Below are positions 1 to 9,977 of a stretch of DNA of 64,000 nt, in pieces. The notes under the pieces were generated by a model. The model worked only from the letters and a program-made list of their open reading frames with translations. It was not told the DNA's origin and did no database searches. The DNA is from Diadophis punctatus similis (lineage: Eukaryota; Chordata; Lepidosauria; Squamata; Dipsadidae): positions 245,936,677 to 246,000,676 of the forward strand of contig JALIGW010000002.1 of NCBI GenBank assembly GCA_023053685.1. Direction: 5' to 3'. A program made the translations under genes and the position numbers. Each line of letters begins with the position of its first letter. Position 1 is the first letter of the stretch.

Positions 1-103
1 TGATCTGATGGTCATTTCGAAAAATCATTTCTTAGTGAGCACCTAGAAGCCAAGAGGAACATACGTGCCAAGTTTCAAGTTTGTAGGCTTTACAGTTCTG
101 GAG

Positions 104-251
104 CAGTAGTGGGTTGTAAATCCCGTTGCTACCGGTTTGCTCGTGCGCAACGCTTCTGCGCATGCGCAAAAGTGTCCCGGGTGGGTGACCGGAGCCTCCT
201 GCTGCCGCCGCTACCATTTCGCCGGGCCGAACCGGGAGCAACCCACCACCA
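104..251. mobile_element. hAT-type MITE
   Basis: A GC-rich 148-bp element flanked by a perfect 8-bp duplication TTCTGGAG (96-103 and 252-259). It starts CAGTAGTGGGTTG and ends CAACCCACCACCA. The inverted ends and 8-bp duplication fit a non-autonomous hAT transposon related to the copies at 19581, 29991 and 44191. Confidence 0.75.
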
Positions 252-259
252 TTCTGGAG

Positions 260-964
260 ATTTCATAATGAGTGAGTGGTATTTGGCTTTTATATAGAGA
301 GAGATTAAATTTATACGCTGCCCACCTTGCTACAGAGCCAGGAGTCTTTGGCCTTCTGAAACTGTAACTACACCTGGAGGATAATTGTACAGGTAGTCCT
401 TGACTTAACAACTGGTCGCTTAGCAACCGTTCAAACATTCAACGGACTCCCCAAAGGTTAGTTACAACCCAGTTGTAAAGTTCCGATGGATGCTCGCCCC
501 CCCCCACAAGGTCATGTGACTACATTCCAGGCACTAAGCAATTGGCTCACATTTACAGCCATTTGCTACCGGTATGTCCTGCAGGTCTTTTACGCGTTGC
601 TGTTATTCGTTGATAAAAAATAAATAAATAATAGCCTGGAGTTATATGGTACTTGCAGTCTGGTGTGCTATGTGCATCTGCACAATTCCTCTGGTTTTCC
701 CTCCCTTCAAAAGAATAGAGTAGAGTAGAGTGGAACGGAACGGAACAGGATAAAATTCTAAAAGCTTCTACCTTTTAATAAAATTTCTTAGTCGGAAAAG
801 GTACCAGACTCCTTCCGAGGTTCCCCTGACACTCAACATGAACATAACTGCATTCTAAGAAAACTTAATCCTTTTGGCATCTTTTAAGTTTTTTGAATTT
901 TTAAAGTGCCCCAGTCCTCTGGATTATGTGCGGGTCTGTGTGCATTTTTGCTAAAATGAATAAT
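260..964. other. Intergenic, mostly unassigned
   Basis: From 388 to about 590 lies the left half of the palindromic MITE family whose end reads ACAGGTAGTCCTTGACTTA. A short AGAGT/GGAAC microsatellite follows at 712-750. Nothing else is recognised and no coding signal is seen. Confidence 0.5.
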
Positions 965-1042
965 TATAACAGAATAACAAAGTTGGAAGGGACCTCGGAG
1001 GTCTTTTAGACCAACCCCCTGCTCAAGCAGGAAACCCTATCT
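965..1042 (-). mobile_element. CR1 LINE 3' end, first half
   Basis: The reverse strand shows the usual CR1 terminus (GTTGGTCTAAAAGACCTCC, then TTCCAACTTTGTTATTC). It continues at 1757 after an interruption by another LINE, so the two pieces are one older CR1 copy. Confidence 0.8.
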
Positions 1043-1752
1043 AGAATAGAATAGAATAGAATAGAATAGAATAGAATAGAATAGAATAGAATAGAATAGA
1101 ATAGAATAGAATAGAATAGAATTCTTTATTGGCCAAGTGTGATTGGACACACAAGGAATGTGTCTTTGGTGCATATGCTCTCAGTGGACATAAAAGAAAA
1201 GATACATTTGTCAAGAATCATGCTGTACAACACTTAAGGATTGTCATAGGGTACAAATAAGCAATCAGGAAACAATCAATATTAATATAAATCGTAACAA
1301 TACAAGCAACAAGTTACAGTCATAAGTGGGAGGAGATGGGTGATAGGAATGATTAGAAGACTAATAGTAATAGTAATGCAGCCTAGTGAATAGTTTGACA
1401 GTGGTGAGGGAATTATTTGTTTAGCAGAGTGATGGCGTTCGGGGGGAAAACTCTTCTTGTGTCTAGTTGTCTTGGTGTGCAGTGCTCTATAGCGTCGTTT
1501 TGAGGGTAGGAGTTGAAACAATTTATGTCCAGGATGCGAGGGGTCAGTAAATATTTTCACGGCCCTCTTTTTGACTCGTGCAGTATACAGGTCCTCAATG
1601 GAAGGCAGGTTGGCAGTAATTGCTTTTTCTGCAGTTCTGATTATCCTCTGAAGTCTGTGTCTGTCTTGTTGGGTTGCAGAACCGAACCAGATAGTTATAG
1701 AGGTGCAGATGACAGACTCAATAATTCCTCTGTAGAACTGTATCAGCAGTAT
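1043..1752 (-). mobile_element. AATAG-tailed CR1/Rex-like LINE 3' end
   Basis: Read on the reverse strand, about 1752 to 1282 encodes the C-terminal part of a reverse transcriptase, with blocks such as WFGSATQQDRHRLQRI and KIFTDPSHPGHKLF. A 3' UTR ending in AATAAAGAATTC and a pure (TATTC)n tail at about 1121-1043 follow. The element is 5'-truncated and sits inside a CR1 copy. The tail motif is the AATAG repeat. From memory, a snake CR1-L3 LINE (Snake1) is reported to seed this microsatellite in colubroid snakes; family assignment needs a Repbase comparison. Confidence 0.75.
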
Positions 1753-1756
1753 TTAT

Positions 1757-1897
1757 CATTCCAGACAAATGGTTATCCAGTCTTTTCTTAAAAACTTCCA
1801 GTCTTGGAGCACCCACAACTTCTGGAGGCAATCCGTTCTACTGATTAATTGTTCTAATTCTCAGGAAATGTCTCGATTGGTTCTCTCCGTTGAGATG
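1757..1897 (-). mobile_element. CR1 LINE, second half of split copy
   Basis: Continues the CR1 copy of 965-1042; the joined order matches the other copies at 6966-7090 and 50000-50130. Confidence 0.75.
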
Positions 1898-1977
1898 GTC
1901 CCCAAAAGTCTCTTTGCTTTGTCTCCTTTTTTGGCGTATCTCACACTTTTTCTTCTATTTGGTTTGTGTTTGTTTAG

Positions 1978-2233
1978 GAGCTCCCTCTGCAAACCAAGAG
2001 AGGTCAACATTTTCACAAGGGCTTCACAGCATCTTCTGTAACCTGGAAGCTGACAAGCTCCTGCCTTGGGATTCCTCTCTGCCAGTCCAGAGGAGAAAAT
2101 GTATCTTGGGTTTCAAACCTAGAATTTGAAAGAAGTGGGGAAAGGCTTCCCCTCCAGTTAGTTTAATCGGGGTCGGGTGTTTTGATAGGAAGTGATCCAG
2201 TTCCAGATTGATTGTTTGGCACCTCGGGGAGAC
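1978..2233 (+). other. Probable 5' UTR part of the SCAN exon
   Basis: A long pyrimidine tract ends in TTTGTTTAG at 1977, a good splice acceptor. From there to the ATG at 2234 the sequence has no repeat character. This suggests the first coding exon begins at 1978 with about 256 bases of leader, and that non-coding first exon and promoter lie upstream. Not tested by transcript data. Confidence 0.4.
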
Positions 2234-2941
2234 ATGGAGCCAAAATCTAGAAGTCCAGAGGGGGAATGTGTAAGGAAACCCTGCAGTGACAATTTTTCCA
2301 AATGCGCAGAGATGGAGCACTTAGGTTGGAAGCGTTCTCAAGAAATCAAACGGGAATCTTTCCGAGGGATGCAGCAATCTTGGGAAACCCAATGGCATGA
2401 TTTCCTGAAGACCTTGCCGTCTCCCCACGTGGGATGGGAAGAGGACTCTGAAACGCTGACCAACACCCCTTGGGATGACCCCAAGGCCTTTCTGGCCTCC
2501 TTTGAGCAGGTGGCCCAAGCCTGCCAATGGCCCAGGGGCGAGTGGGTGCCTCGACTCCTGCCTGCCCTGAGCGGAGAAGCGAAGCGGGCCTTCAGCGGCT
2601 TAGAAGCAAGGGACAAGGAGGATTATGGGAAAGTGAAGGTGGCCATCTTGAGAGGGGAAGCCATCAGGATCGAGCTGCAACGGCAGCACTTCCGGCAGTT
2701 CCGCTTCCAGGAGATCGAAGACCCGCGTAGGGTTTACGGACAACTCCAGAGGCTTTGCCGGCAGTGGCTGAAGCCGGAGAGACGCACCAAAGAGCAGATC
2801 CTGGAGCTGCTGATCCTGGAGCAGTTCCTGGCCAGCCTCCCACCGGAGCTCCAGAGCTGGATCCGAGCAGGAGGGTCGGACACATGTTCCCAGGCGGTGG
2901 CTCTGATAGAGAATTTCCTGCTGAACCGGCAGGAGGTTAAG
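2234..2941 (+). CDS. Gene 1 exon 1: SCAN domain with capsid-like extension
   Basis: Encodes 236 residues starting MEPKSRSPEGE. The ATG has G at -3 and +4; reading further upstream gives only a GTG, so 2234 is the start. Residues about 80-143 (PWDDPKAFLASFEQ to VAILRGE) match the N-terminal capsid-like region that precedes SCAN in many reptile SCAN proteins. Residues about 147-236 are a full SCAN domain (FRQFRFQE, LCRQWLKPERRTKEQI, LEQFLASLPPELQSWI, QAVALIENFLL). SCAN mediates homo- or hetero-dimerisation of nuclear transcription factors. The donor AAG|GTAGGA ends the exon in phase 0. It joins in frame with 4735. Typical SCAN exon size; no frameshifts. The protein is likely nuclear. Confidence 0.9.
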
Positions 2942-3015
2942 GTAGGAAAGTGGCAGGTCCGTAATATTTGAACTTCTCTGCAGGACAGGCGAATTAAGCT
3001 TTAGTACAGGTTGTC
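2942..3015. other. Intron 1 start
   Basis: Short intronic stretch after the exon 1 donor; nothing recognised. Confidence 0.5.
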
Positions 3016-3408
3016 TGTCAGTGTTCCGAGTAACGCATCCGCCAAAATCAGAACTCTGAGGCACGTAGATTCCTCAAAGAACATGTTTATTGGAGACATC
3101 ATATTGGCACAGCTTGTGAAAGCCAACTCTGAAAGTTTTCCTGCATTTGTAGCATAGTTAAAGAGGCAATTCTTTCCCGCCCCAAGTGTCACAAGTCACA
3201 TTGTCCAATTAAGGCTTTTGGCGGGCTCTTTGGTCACTCCTCTCCTCCTCCAACTGCCACTTGTTGGAACGACCTTGGTTCCCATGGGAAAGCTTATTGT
3301 TATGACTGCTAGTCAGTCTATCTACACCTTCCCCCACCCCCCTCAGAGTTCGTGGCAACTATGAGGCAGCAAAAGATGGCTTCGGCCAGGTTTGCTTCAG
3401 AGTTGACA
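3016..3408 (-). mobile_element. Solo LTR of the 56-kb gypsy family
   Basis: The reverse strand begins TGTCAACTC and ends GGAACACTGACA. Its 3' half matches the 5' LTR at 56025 in order and wording (TGCCAATATGA, TCTCCAATAAA, TTTGAGGAA, TCAGAGTT). Length 393 against 388 for that LTR. The flanks TTGTC and TTGTG (3011-3015, 3409-3413) are a 5-bp target duplication with one difference. No internal region is present, as expected after LTR-LTR recombination. Confidence 0.75.
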
Positions 3409-3413
3409 TTGTG

Positions 3414-4226
3414 CTTGCTTAATGACGGTAATTGGGACCCGAATTTCCATCTCTAAGCGATGCGGTCGTTTAGTGACAGCAATCCCACCATTGCCGTTGT
3501 TGAGTGAAAATAACAGACTGACTGGCAACTTCCTGCCGGCTTCCCGTAAAGTCATTGGGGAAGCCAGCTGGAAATTGCAAGTCCCAGGCAGCTTGCAAGC
3601 GGACGAGATGGTGGGTAGGTACTAGAGAGTGAGGTGGTGGGTACGTTCTGTATCAAACGTGTGCAGGCTAGGGAGGGGGTGTTGCGGCACAAATGTGAGC
3701 TATGGAGTGTTCTGCAACAGGGCTCCTCGGGAGAAAAGGCAGCGGGTGCAACTTGAAAGCTTTTCTGGTGGCTTCCGCATTGATTTTGCTTGTGGGAAGG
3801 TTGCAAATGATGATAATATGACCTCAGGTCAAACATTTTAAGTGTGAGCTGGTTGCCAATAGCAATAGCCTTTAGACTTATATACCGCTTTACAGCCCTC
3901 TCTAAGCGGTTTACAGAGTCAGCATATTGCCCCCAACAATCTGGGTCCTCATTTTACCCACCTTGGAAGGATGGAAGGATGAGTCAACCTTGAGCCTGGT
4001 GAGATTCGAACTGCCAAATTGCAGGCAGCCGACAGTCAGCAGAAGTAGCCTGCGGTACTGCACTCTAACCACTGCACCACCGCAGCTCTGGAATTGTGAT
4101 CACGTGACCGTGGGTGGTGGTGGTGGTGCGGCAGCCGGAATTTTGAGGAACGGGTTATGCAACTTGTTTCATTCATTGCAACTTCAAGCAGTCGCTGAAC
4201 GAGTGGTCGTTAACCGAGGACCCCCT
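3414..4226. mobile_element. Palindromic MITE remnants
   Basis: Degenerate sequence of the family recurring at 12674, 18999, 21326 and elsewhere (TTTAGTGAC, ATTGGGGAAGCC, GATCACGTGACC, and CGTTAACCGAGGAC at the end). It is split by the SINE at 3859. Confidence 0.55.
3859..4092 (-). mobile_element. tRNA-derived SINE
   Basis: The reverse strand carries the common SINE of this window: a GTGGTGCAGTGGTTAGA head with A-box character, a B-box-like GTTCGAATCTCACC, CCTTCCATCCTTCC, TAAACCGCTTAGAGAGGGC, and a TATTGCTATT tail. Confidence 0.85.
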
Positions 4227-4230
4227 ATAG

Positions 4231-4634
4231 CAGTGATGGCGAACCTATGGCACGGGTGCCACAGGTGGCACGCGGAGCCATATCTGCTGGCACGCGAACC
4301 ATTGCCCTAGCTCAGCTCCAGCGCACATGTGCGTGCCCGCCAGCTGATTTTTGGCTCGCATGGAGGCTCTGGGAGGGCGATTTTGGGTGGGTGGAGAGCG
4401 TTTTTGCACTCCCCAAGCTCCAAGAAAGCCTCTGGAGCCTGGGGAGGGCGAAAAATGGGCCTATCGGGCCCACTGGAAGTCGGGAAATGGGGGAGTGGGG
4501 GGGGTCATGCACGCATGCCCAGGGGGTGGGGCAAATGGGGGGCTTTGAATTATGGGTGTGGGCACGCACGTGCGTGCGATAGCGCAGGCGTGCACTATTT
4601 TGGCACCCGAAGAAAAAAAGGTTCGCCATCACTG
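4231..4634 (+). mobile_element. hAT element, CAGTGATGGCGAACC family
   Basis: Inverted ends CAGTGATGGCGAACC and GGTTCGCCATCACTG with a perfect 8-bp duplication CCCTATAG (4223-4230, 4635-4642). The body is GC-rich and non-coding, so it is non-autonomous. It lies just upstream of exon 2. Confidence 0.85.
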
Positions 4635-4734
4635 CCCTATAGAGAAGACGTCGATGCTCCGTTGGCAGAATTTTTCATGCTTCAGCTTAATTACCCTGGT
4701 CTGATCCAAAATTGGATTCTCCTCTCTTATTCAG

Positions 4735-4858
4735 GAGCCGTCGCAGGAGGCCATCGCCAAGAGTTCTCTGGGTGAAGAGAGGGTTACCTTGGATGTTGAT
4801 GAGGAAGAGATCTATAAAGACATTAAACAGAACGATAACGGAGTAATCCATTTGTTGG
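4735..4858 (+). CDS. Gene 1 exon 2: acidic linker
   Basis: An acceptor TCTTATTCAG precedes EPSQEAIAKSSLGEERVTL and the acidic DVDEEEIYKDIKQN segment; the donor TTGG|GTAAGG follows. 124 bases take the frame from phase 0 to phase 1. The EPSQEA start straight after SCAN is usual for this family. No catalytic motif; a flexible linker between SCAN and the KRAB-like region. Small exon identified from borders and frame continuity with both neighbours. Confidence 0.8.
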
Positions 4859-5198
4859 GTAAGGAAATGCCAAGGATTACAGCAGCTTCTTCCGTAATGG
4901 GGGTGGGTGGGGTCAAAAAAAGTCAAGAGGGCCTTCCTCAAAGAACAATGGCGGCCTTTAGATCACACTGTGGTGCCCCACTCACTCACACGCACACGTA
5001 AACGGTGGTTGTGTGGGTTTATCTTGTCTGGGAAACTTTCAAGTGCCTTGTGGACTCATTGGCCATTGCTCTGTGAACTAGCGTTTGTCTGCTTTTGGCC
5101 GGACTTAGTCTGGATAATTCTGGGGTTTTGGCGAAGGGAATTGCTGGGGAATATTAATAAACCCACTAAACTACCATTATGTGTGCATATTAGTGAGC

Positions 5199-5205
<7 letters not shown>
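4859..5205. other. Intron 2, unassigned
   Basis: No repeat or coding signal recognised. Confidence 0.4.

Positions 5206-5259
<54 letters not shown>
5206..5259. repeat. (AC)n microsatellite
   Basis: About 27 uninterrupted AC units. Confidence 0.98.
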
Positions 5260-5548
5260 ACTATTCCAGTTTGTTCAGCTTTGGGTTAGCACAATTCGTG
5301 AATCGTGTTGCAGGCAATTTATTTAAAAAATTATAAAAAGGCTCAGGGTATTGTGCTAACGAGCCAATGTTAGAAATGAAGTATTATTTTATAAGCCTTA
5401 ACCTTAACCTTGGTTAAGAATCCAAGGTGTAACACTGTATTTGAACTAAGTAGTGGGAACGTGTCTGGATGTCTAGATGGAAAAAAAATGAGTTTGTCCC
5501 TTGAAATTATTAAAGAGAATTGGAAGTTTGAATGATTTTCTTAAGTTT
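5260..5548. other. Intron 2, unassigned
   Basis: AT-rich sequence with CTTAACCTTAACCTTGG near 5396; nothing functional recognised. Confidence 0.4.
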
Positions 5549-5668
5549 GGAATGGAATGGAATGGAATGGAATGGAATGGAATAGAATAGAATAGAATAG
5601 AATAGAATAGAATAGAATAGAATAGAATAGAATAGAATAGAAAAAAATAGAAAAGAGAAGAGACTAGA
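5549..5668. repeat. (GGAAT)n-(AGAAT)n microsatellite
   Basis: Pentamer array changing from GGAAT to AGAAT, the AATAG-type repeat typical of this window. Confidence 0.95.
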
Positions 5669-5669
5669 G

Positions 5670-6093
5670 CAGTGATGGCAAACCTATGGCACGCGTGCCA
5701 CAGGTGGCACGCGGAGCCATATCTGCCGGCACACGAGCCGTTGCCCTAGCTCAACTCCAGCATGCATGTGCGTGCCGGCCAGCTGATTTTTGGCTCATGT
5801 GGAGGCTCTGTGAGGGCATTTTAGGTTTCCAGAGGGCCTCCGAGGGGGTGTTTTCGCCCTCCCCAGGCTCCAGGGAAGCCTCTGGAGCCTGGGGAGGGTG
5901 AAAAACGGGCCTACCAGGCCCACCGGAAGTCGGGAAATGGGCCATTTCCGGCCTCCAGAGGGCCTCTGCGGGGGCGGGAGAGGCCGTTTTCACCCTCCCC
6001 AGGCATTGAATTATGGGTGTGGGCACTCACATGTGCGTGACAGCGCGCGTGCGCGTTTTCGGCACCCGAGGGAAAAAAGGTTCGCCATCACTG
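5670..6093 (+). mobile_element. hAT element, CAGTGATGGCGAACC family
   Basis: Second copy; perfect 8-bp duplication GACTAGAG (5662-5669, 6094-6101). Inserted inside the pentamer array. Confidence 0.85.
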
Positions 6094-6101
6094 GACTAGA
6101 G

Positions 6102-6475
6102 AGTAGAGAATAAATAGAATAGAATAGAAAATAGACTAGAATAAACTAGAATACAAAATAGAAAAGAAAAGAGAATAGAATAGAGAATAGAATAGAATAG
6201 AATAGAATAGAATAGAATAGAATAGGAAATAGAATAGAAAATAGACTAGAATAGAGAATAGAATAGAAAATAGAAAATAATAGAATAGAACAGAAAATAG
6301 AAAAGAAAATAGAATATAGAATAGAATAGAAAATAGATTAGAATAGGAAATAGAATAGAGAATAGAATAGAATAGAAAATAAATAGAATAGAATAGGAAA
6401 TAGAATAGAATAGATTAGAGAATAGAATAGAATAGAATAGAATAGAATAGAATAGAATAGAATAGAATAGAATAG
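6102..6475. repeat. Degenerate (AGAAT)n array
   Basis: About 370 bases of AGAAT/AGAAA-type units; continues the array at 5549 across the hAT insertion. Confidence 0.95.
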
Positions 6476-7090
6476 CAGAGTTGGAAGGGACCTTAGAGGT
6501 CTTCTAGTCCAGCCCCCTGCTCAAGCAGGAAACCCTACAGAAGTGATGGCGAACCTTTTTTTCCTCGGGTGCCGAAATAGTGTGTGCACGCGCTATTGCA
6601 CATGCGTGCGTGCCCACACCCATAATTCAAAGCCCCCCACTTGCCTCACCCCCCTGTGCATGCGTGCGTGACCCTCCCCACTCCCCCGTTTCCCGACTTC
6701 CAGTGGGCCCAGTAGGCCCATTTTTTGCCCTCCTCAGGCTCCAGCGGCTTTCTTAGAGCTTGGGGAGGGCGAAAACGCTCTCCCCGCCACCCCGGAGGCC
6801 CTCTGGAGGCCAAAATCACCCTCCCAGAGCCTCCATGCGAGCCAAAAATCAGCTGGCGTGCACGCACATGCGCGCTGGAGCTGAGCTAGGGCAACAGCTC
6901 GCGTACCGGCAGATATGGCTCCGCGTGCCACCTGTGGCACCTGTGCCATAGGTTCGCCATCACTGCCCTACACCTTTTCAGACAAATGGTTGTCCAATCT
7001 CTTCTTAAAAACCTCCAGTGATGGAGCACCGACGATTTCTGAAATTGTTCCACTGGTTAATTGTCCTCACTGTTGCACAAGTTGGAAGAT
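6476..7090 (-). mobile_element. CR1 3' end split by a hAT element
   Basis: The CR1 terminus at 6476-6540 resumes at 6966-7090; the element at 6541-6965 sits between. The CR1 tail abuts the AGAAT array. Confidence 0.8.
6541..6965 (-). mobile_element. hAT element, CAGTGATGGCGAACC family, reversed
   Basis: Same family in the opposite orientation; flanks CCCTACAG and CCCTACAC match at seven of eight bases. Confidence 0.8.
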
Positions 7091-7218
7091 CCTTCCTGCA
7101 AACGAAAAGAAAAATGGAGAGAATTGGACAAAGTCATCCAAATTTGTTTCTGTTTTGCTGACTTGTAAAACCTCTGGGAATGTTTGATGTCAGGGAGCAT
7201 CCAGCTTTTACCCCAATA

Positions 7219-7731
7219 CAGGTAAATCCTTCGACTTACGACCACAATTGAGCCCAAAACTTCTGTTGCTGAGTGAAACATTTGTTAAGTGAATTTTATG
7301 ACTTTTCTTGCCGCAGTCGTTAAGCCAATTGTCGTCGTTGTTCAGTTAGTAACACGGTCATTAAGTGAATCTGGCTTCCCCTTTGACTTTGCTTGTCAGA
7401 AGGTCGCAAAAGGGGATCGTGCGACCCTGGGACCCTGCAACCGTCATAAATATGAGTCAGTTGCCAAGCATCCGAATTTTGATCACGTGACCACGGGGAT
7501 GCAGCTATGCGCAGAGGTCTCCAACCTTGGCAACTTTATGAGGTGTGGACTTCAAATCCCAGAATTCCTCAGCCAGCCATGCTGGCTGAGGAATTCTGGG
7601 AGTTGAAGTCCACACCTCATAAAGTTGCCAAGGTTGGAGACCTCTGTGCTATGGTTCTAAGTGTGAAAAAAGGGTCATACGTCACTTTTTTCAGTGCTGT
7701 CGCAACTTCGAACGGTCACTGAGGATACCTG
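7219..7731. mobile_element. Palindromic MITE, near full length
   Basis: Begins ACAGGTAAATCCTTCGACTTACGACC and ends in the inverted form (GGTCACTGAGGATACCTGG). Internal blocks GTTAAGTGAATCTGG, GGTCGCAAAAGGGGATC and GATCACGTGACC recur in every copy. Carries a nested hairpin at 7512. Confidence 0.75.
7512..7646. mobile_element. Hairpin MITE
   Basis: Near-perfect palindrome: CAGAGGTCTCCAACCTTGG ... CCAAGGTTGGAGACCTCTG, with two CAGCCAGC arms around a short loop. Same family as 22506, 27928 and 31253. Confidence 0.85.
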
Positions 7732-7905
7732 GAATGCATTTTCTTTTTTCCTTTTATTATATATATTATATAAACAAACTGCTGCCTTACAAGCAGACTG
7801 CCCAGGTTCAAATCCCACTAAGGGTATGGCTATTGGACGAGAGCAAAATAGCTCGAAATAGATCTATAATAGTCTCCCTTTATTTTCATTTATTAGCAAA
7901 AAATG

Positions 7906-7907
<2 letters not shown>

Positions 7908-7948
<41 letters not shown>

Positions 7949-7950
7949 CA

Positions 7951-8019
<69 letters not shown>

Positions 8020-8124
8020 TACACACATATATACATATACATATATATATATACATATATATTGAATATATACACTGTATATATATACTGTATATATATA
8101 TATACTGTATATATACACAGTATG

Positions 8125-8184
<60 letters not shown>

Positions 8185-8300
8185 CACACACAGTATATAT
8201 ATATATATACATATAGTATATATATATATATATATACACACACACAGTATACATATACATACATACATACATACATACATACATACATACATACATACAA
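7908..8300. repeat. (AC)n-(TA)n-(ATAC)n microsatellite
   Basis: Some 390 bases of alternating purine/pyrimidine repeat ending 40 bases before the exon 3 acceptor. Confidence 0.97.
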
Positions 8301-8340
8301 AAATATATCATATTTTTTGTATATTTTCTGTCTTTTAAAG

Positions 8341-8423
8341 GTAATGGAAGCAAAGACTGTGGTGATTCCAGCTCGTTGCTTCCTCCCGAGGGAGAGGAAA
8401 CGGATCGAGCTTCTCCTAGTAAG
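8341..8423 (+). CDS. Gene 1 exon 3: linker
   Basis: Follows a pyrimidine-rich acceptor TTCTGTCTTTTAAAG and ends AGTAAG|GTAAGG. In phase 1 it reads [19 protein letters not shown] then TDRASPSK and ends in phase 0, which matches exon 4. A Ser/Glu-rich linker without domain. Very short, and found only because frame and borders agree on both sides. Confidence 0.7.
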
Positions 8424-8598
8424 GTAAGGGAAAAGTTCTGATGAACAAATGCAAAAGAGAGGTTAAAGAAAAGAGAAAAGGAAAGAATTGGGCTGAAAGA
8501 TGGGGCTGTCTAAAGCACTGCCTGCCAAGCACAGGCTTTTGGCTGGGGTCCTCGGGTGGCTGGTTGTGATGGGGGGGGGGGAGTGGAGGGGCATGCAA

Positions 8599-8735
8599 GG
8601 AGTATCAATCCTTCCACTCTCCACCATCCAGTCAGAGCTGAAGAAGCTTCTTGGATGAGAAGCGAAATGTCTTCAGAGAAAAACAAAGAAAGTCCAGTTG
8701 CCTCCTGAAAAAGCACCTTTGGGAGAACCTATGGT
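8599..8735 (+). mobile_element. Penelope-like repeat fragment, family I
   Basis: Shares AAGAAAGTCCAGTTGCCTC and GAAAAAGCACCTTTGGGA with copies at 22795, 29570, 51955 and 62890. Contains a hammerhead-like core (8638-8671). Assignment to Penelope-like elements is inferred from that core and the inverted arrangement of copies. Confidence 0.5.
8638..8671 (+). ncRNA. Hammerhead-like motif, copy 1
   Basis: CTGAAGA, one spacer base, stem GCTTCT/AGAAGC around a 6-base loop, then GAAA and TGTC. The last block has T for C compared with the other copies. Confidence 0.5.
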
Positions 8736-8954
8736 ATACTAGACTTCATGCCCTGACCTGGCTGCGATGCACAACACCACAAACCGGATAACCATCTTAG
8801 TCTAGGATTTGTGAATAGCTATGTATGTATCTTGCCGGAAGTATTTCTGGTTGTCAGTGTGATTGGATCTGATGTGATCTTAAAAGAGTATAATCTTGTA
8901 CTATGCTTTTAATGCTGAGTATGTGTTTGTATGTGCAAAGAGAAAAGGCAAATG

Positions 8955-9712
8955 TGGCTCTATTCCTTCCTTCCCTCCCTCCCTCCCTCCCTCCTTCCTC
9001 CTCCTTTCCTCCTCCCTCCCTCCTTCCTTCCTCCTTTCCTCCTTCCTTCCCTCCTTCCTTCTTTCCTCCTCCCTCCTTCCTCCCTTCCTCCCTCCTTCCC
9101 TCCATCCTCCCTCCCTTTCTCCTTCTTTCCTCCTTCCTCCCTCCCTCCCTCCTTCCTTCCTTCTTTCCTCCTTCCTTCCTCCCTCCCTCCCTCCTTTCCT
9201 CCTCCCTCCCTCCCTCCTCCCTTCTCCTTCCCTCCCTCCTTCCTCCCTCTTTCCTTCCTCCCTCCCTCCTCCCTCCCTCCCTCCCTTTCTCCTTCTTTCC
9301 TCCTTCCTCCCTCCCTCCATCCTTCCTTCCTTCCTCTTTCCTCCCTTCCTCCCTCCTTCCCTCCATCCTCCCTCCCTTTCTCCTTCTTTCCTACTTCCTC
9401 CCTTCCTCCATCCATCCATCCTTCCTTCCTCCTCCCTCCCTCCCTCCCTCCTTTCCTCCTCCCTCCCTCCCTCCTTCCTCTTTCCTCCCTCCCTCCCACC
9501 CTCCCTCCTTTCCTCCTCCCTCCCTCCTCCCTCCCTCCCTCCTTCCTTCCTCCCTCCTTTCCTCCCTCCTCCCTCCTCCCTTCCTTCCTTCCTCCTTTCC
9601 TCCCTCCATCCTTCCTCCCTCCCTGCCTTCCTTCTTCCTTTCTTCTCTCCCTCTCTCCCTCCCTCCCTCCCTCCATTCCTCCCTCTCTCCCTCTCTCTGT
9701 TCCATCCATCCA
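8955..9712 (+). repeat. Pyrimidine tract (CCTT/CCCT)n
   Basis: About 758 bases of almost pure C and T on this strand, lying between exons 3 and 4. Long open frames on both strands are composition artefacts. Confidence 0.98.
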
Positions 9713-9838
9713 TCTCCCCTTACTGCATCCATCCTCTGTTACACTTATCCTTGTGGCGTGTTATTCTGCAGAAATTATTAAACACGGAACAATCTGCATA
9801 CTTGGGACCCTTTGCCAGTGACTTTTTCCCTTTCCTAG

Positions 9839-9965
9839 GATCTCATGAACTTGAAAGACGCTGGTGTTCCGCTGAATGTGGTTGAGCCAACCCCGATCCA
9901 GTCGGGCCAGCAGACCATGTTCTGGCAAGTCATGCAGGAGGAGGATGGCGATGCAGATTCTTTAG
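9839..9965 (+). CDS. Gene 1 exon 4: degenerate KRAB-A-like segment
   Basis: Acceptor TTTCCCTTTCCTAG; donor TTTAG|GTAAGG; phase 0 to 1. It encodes 42 residues: DLMNLKDAGVPLNV, EPTPIQSGQQTMFWQVMQEE, DADSLG. In position, length and spacing it corresponds to the KRAB-A exon of reptile SCAN-KRAB proteins (compare LKD with FKD, and QVMQE with EVMEE). The conserved acidic/aromatic core that contacts TRIM28 is absent, so repression through TRIM28 is doubtful. Followed at the right place by a KRAB-B-like exon. Confidence 0.75.
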
Positions 9966-9977
9966 GTAAGGATCCTG

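Noticed and set aside
7886..8427. Open frames of Tyr/Ile repeats
   Set aside because: Translation of (TA)n and (AC)n; the true coding piece is only 8341-8423.
8854..9885. Long open frames of 250-330 residues on both strands
   Set aside because: They are Ser/Pro/Leu or Glu/Gly/Arg runs produced by the pyrimidine tract; no codon structure.
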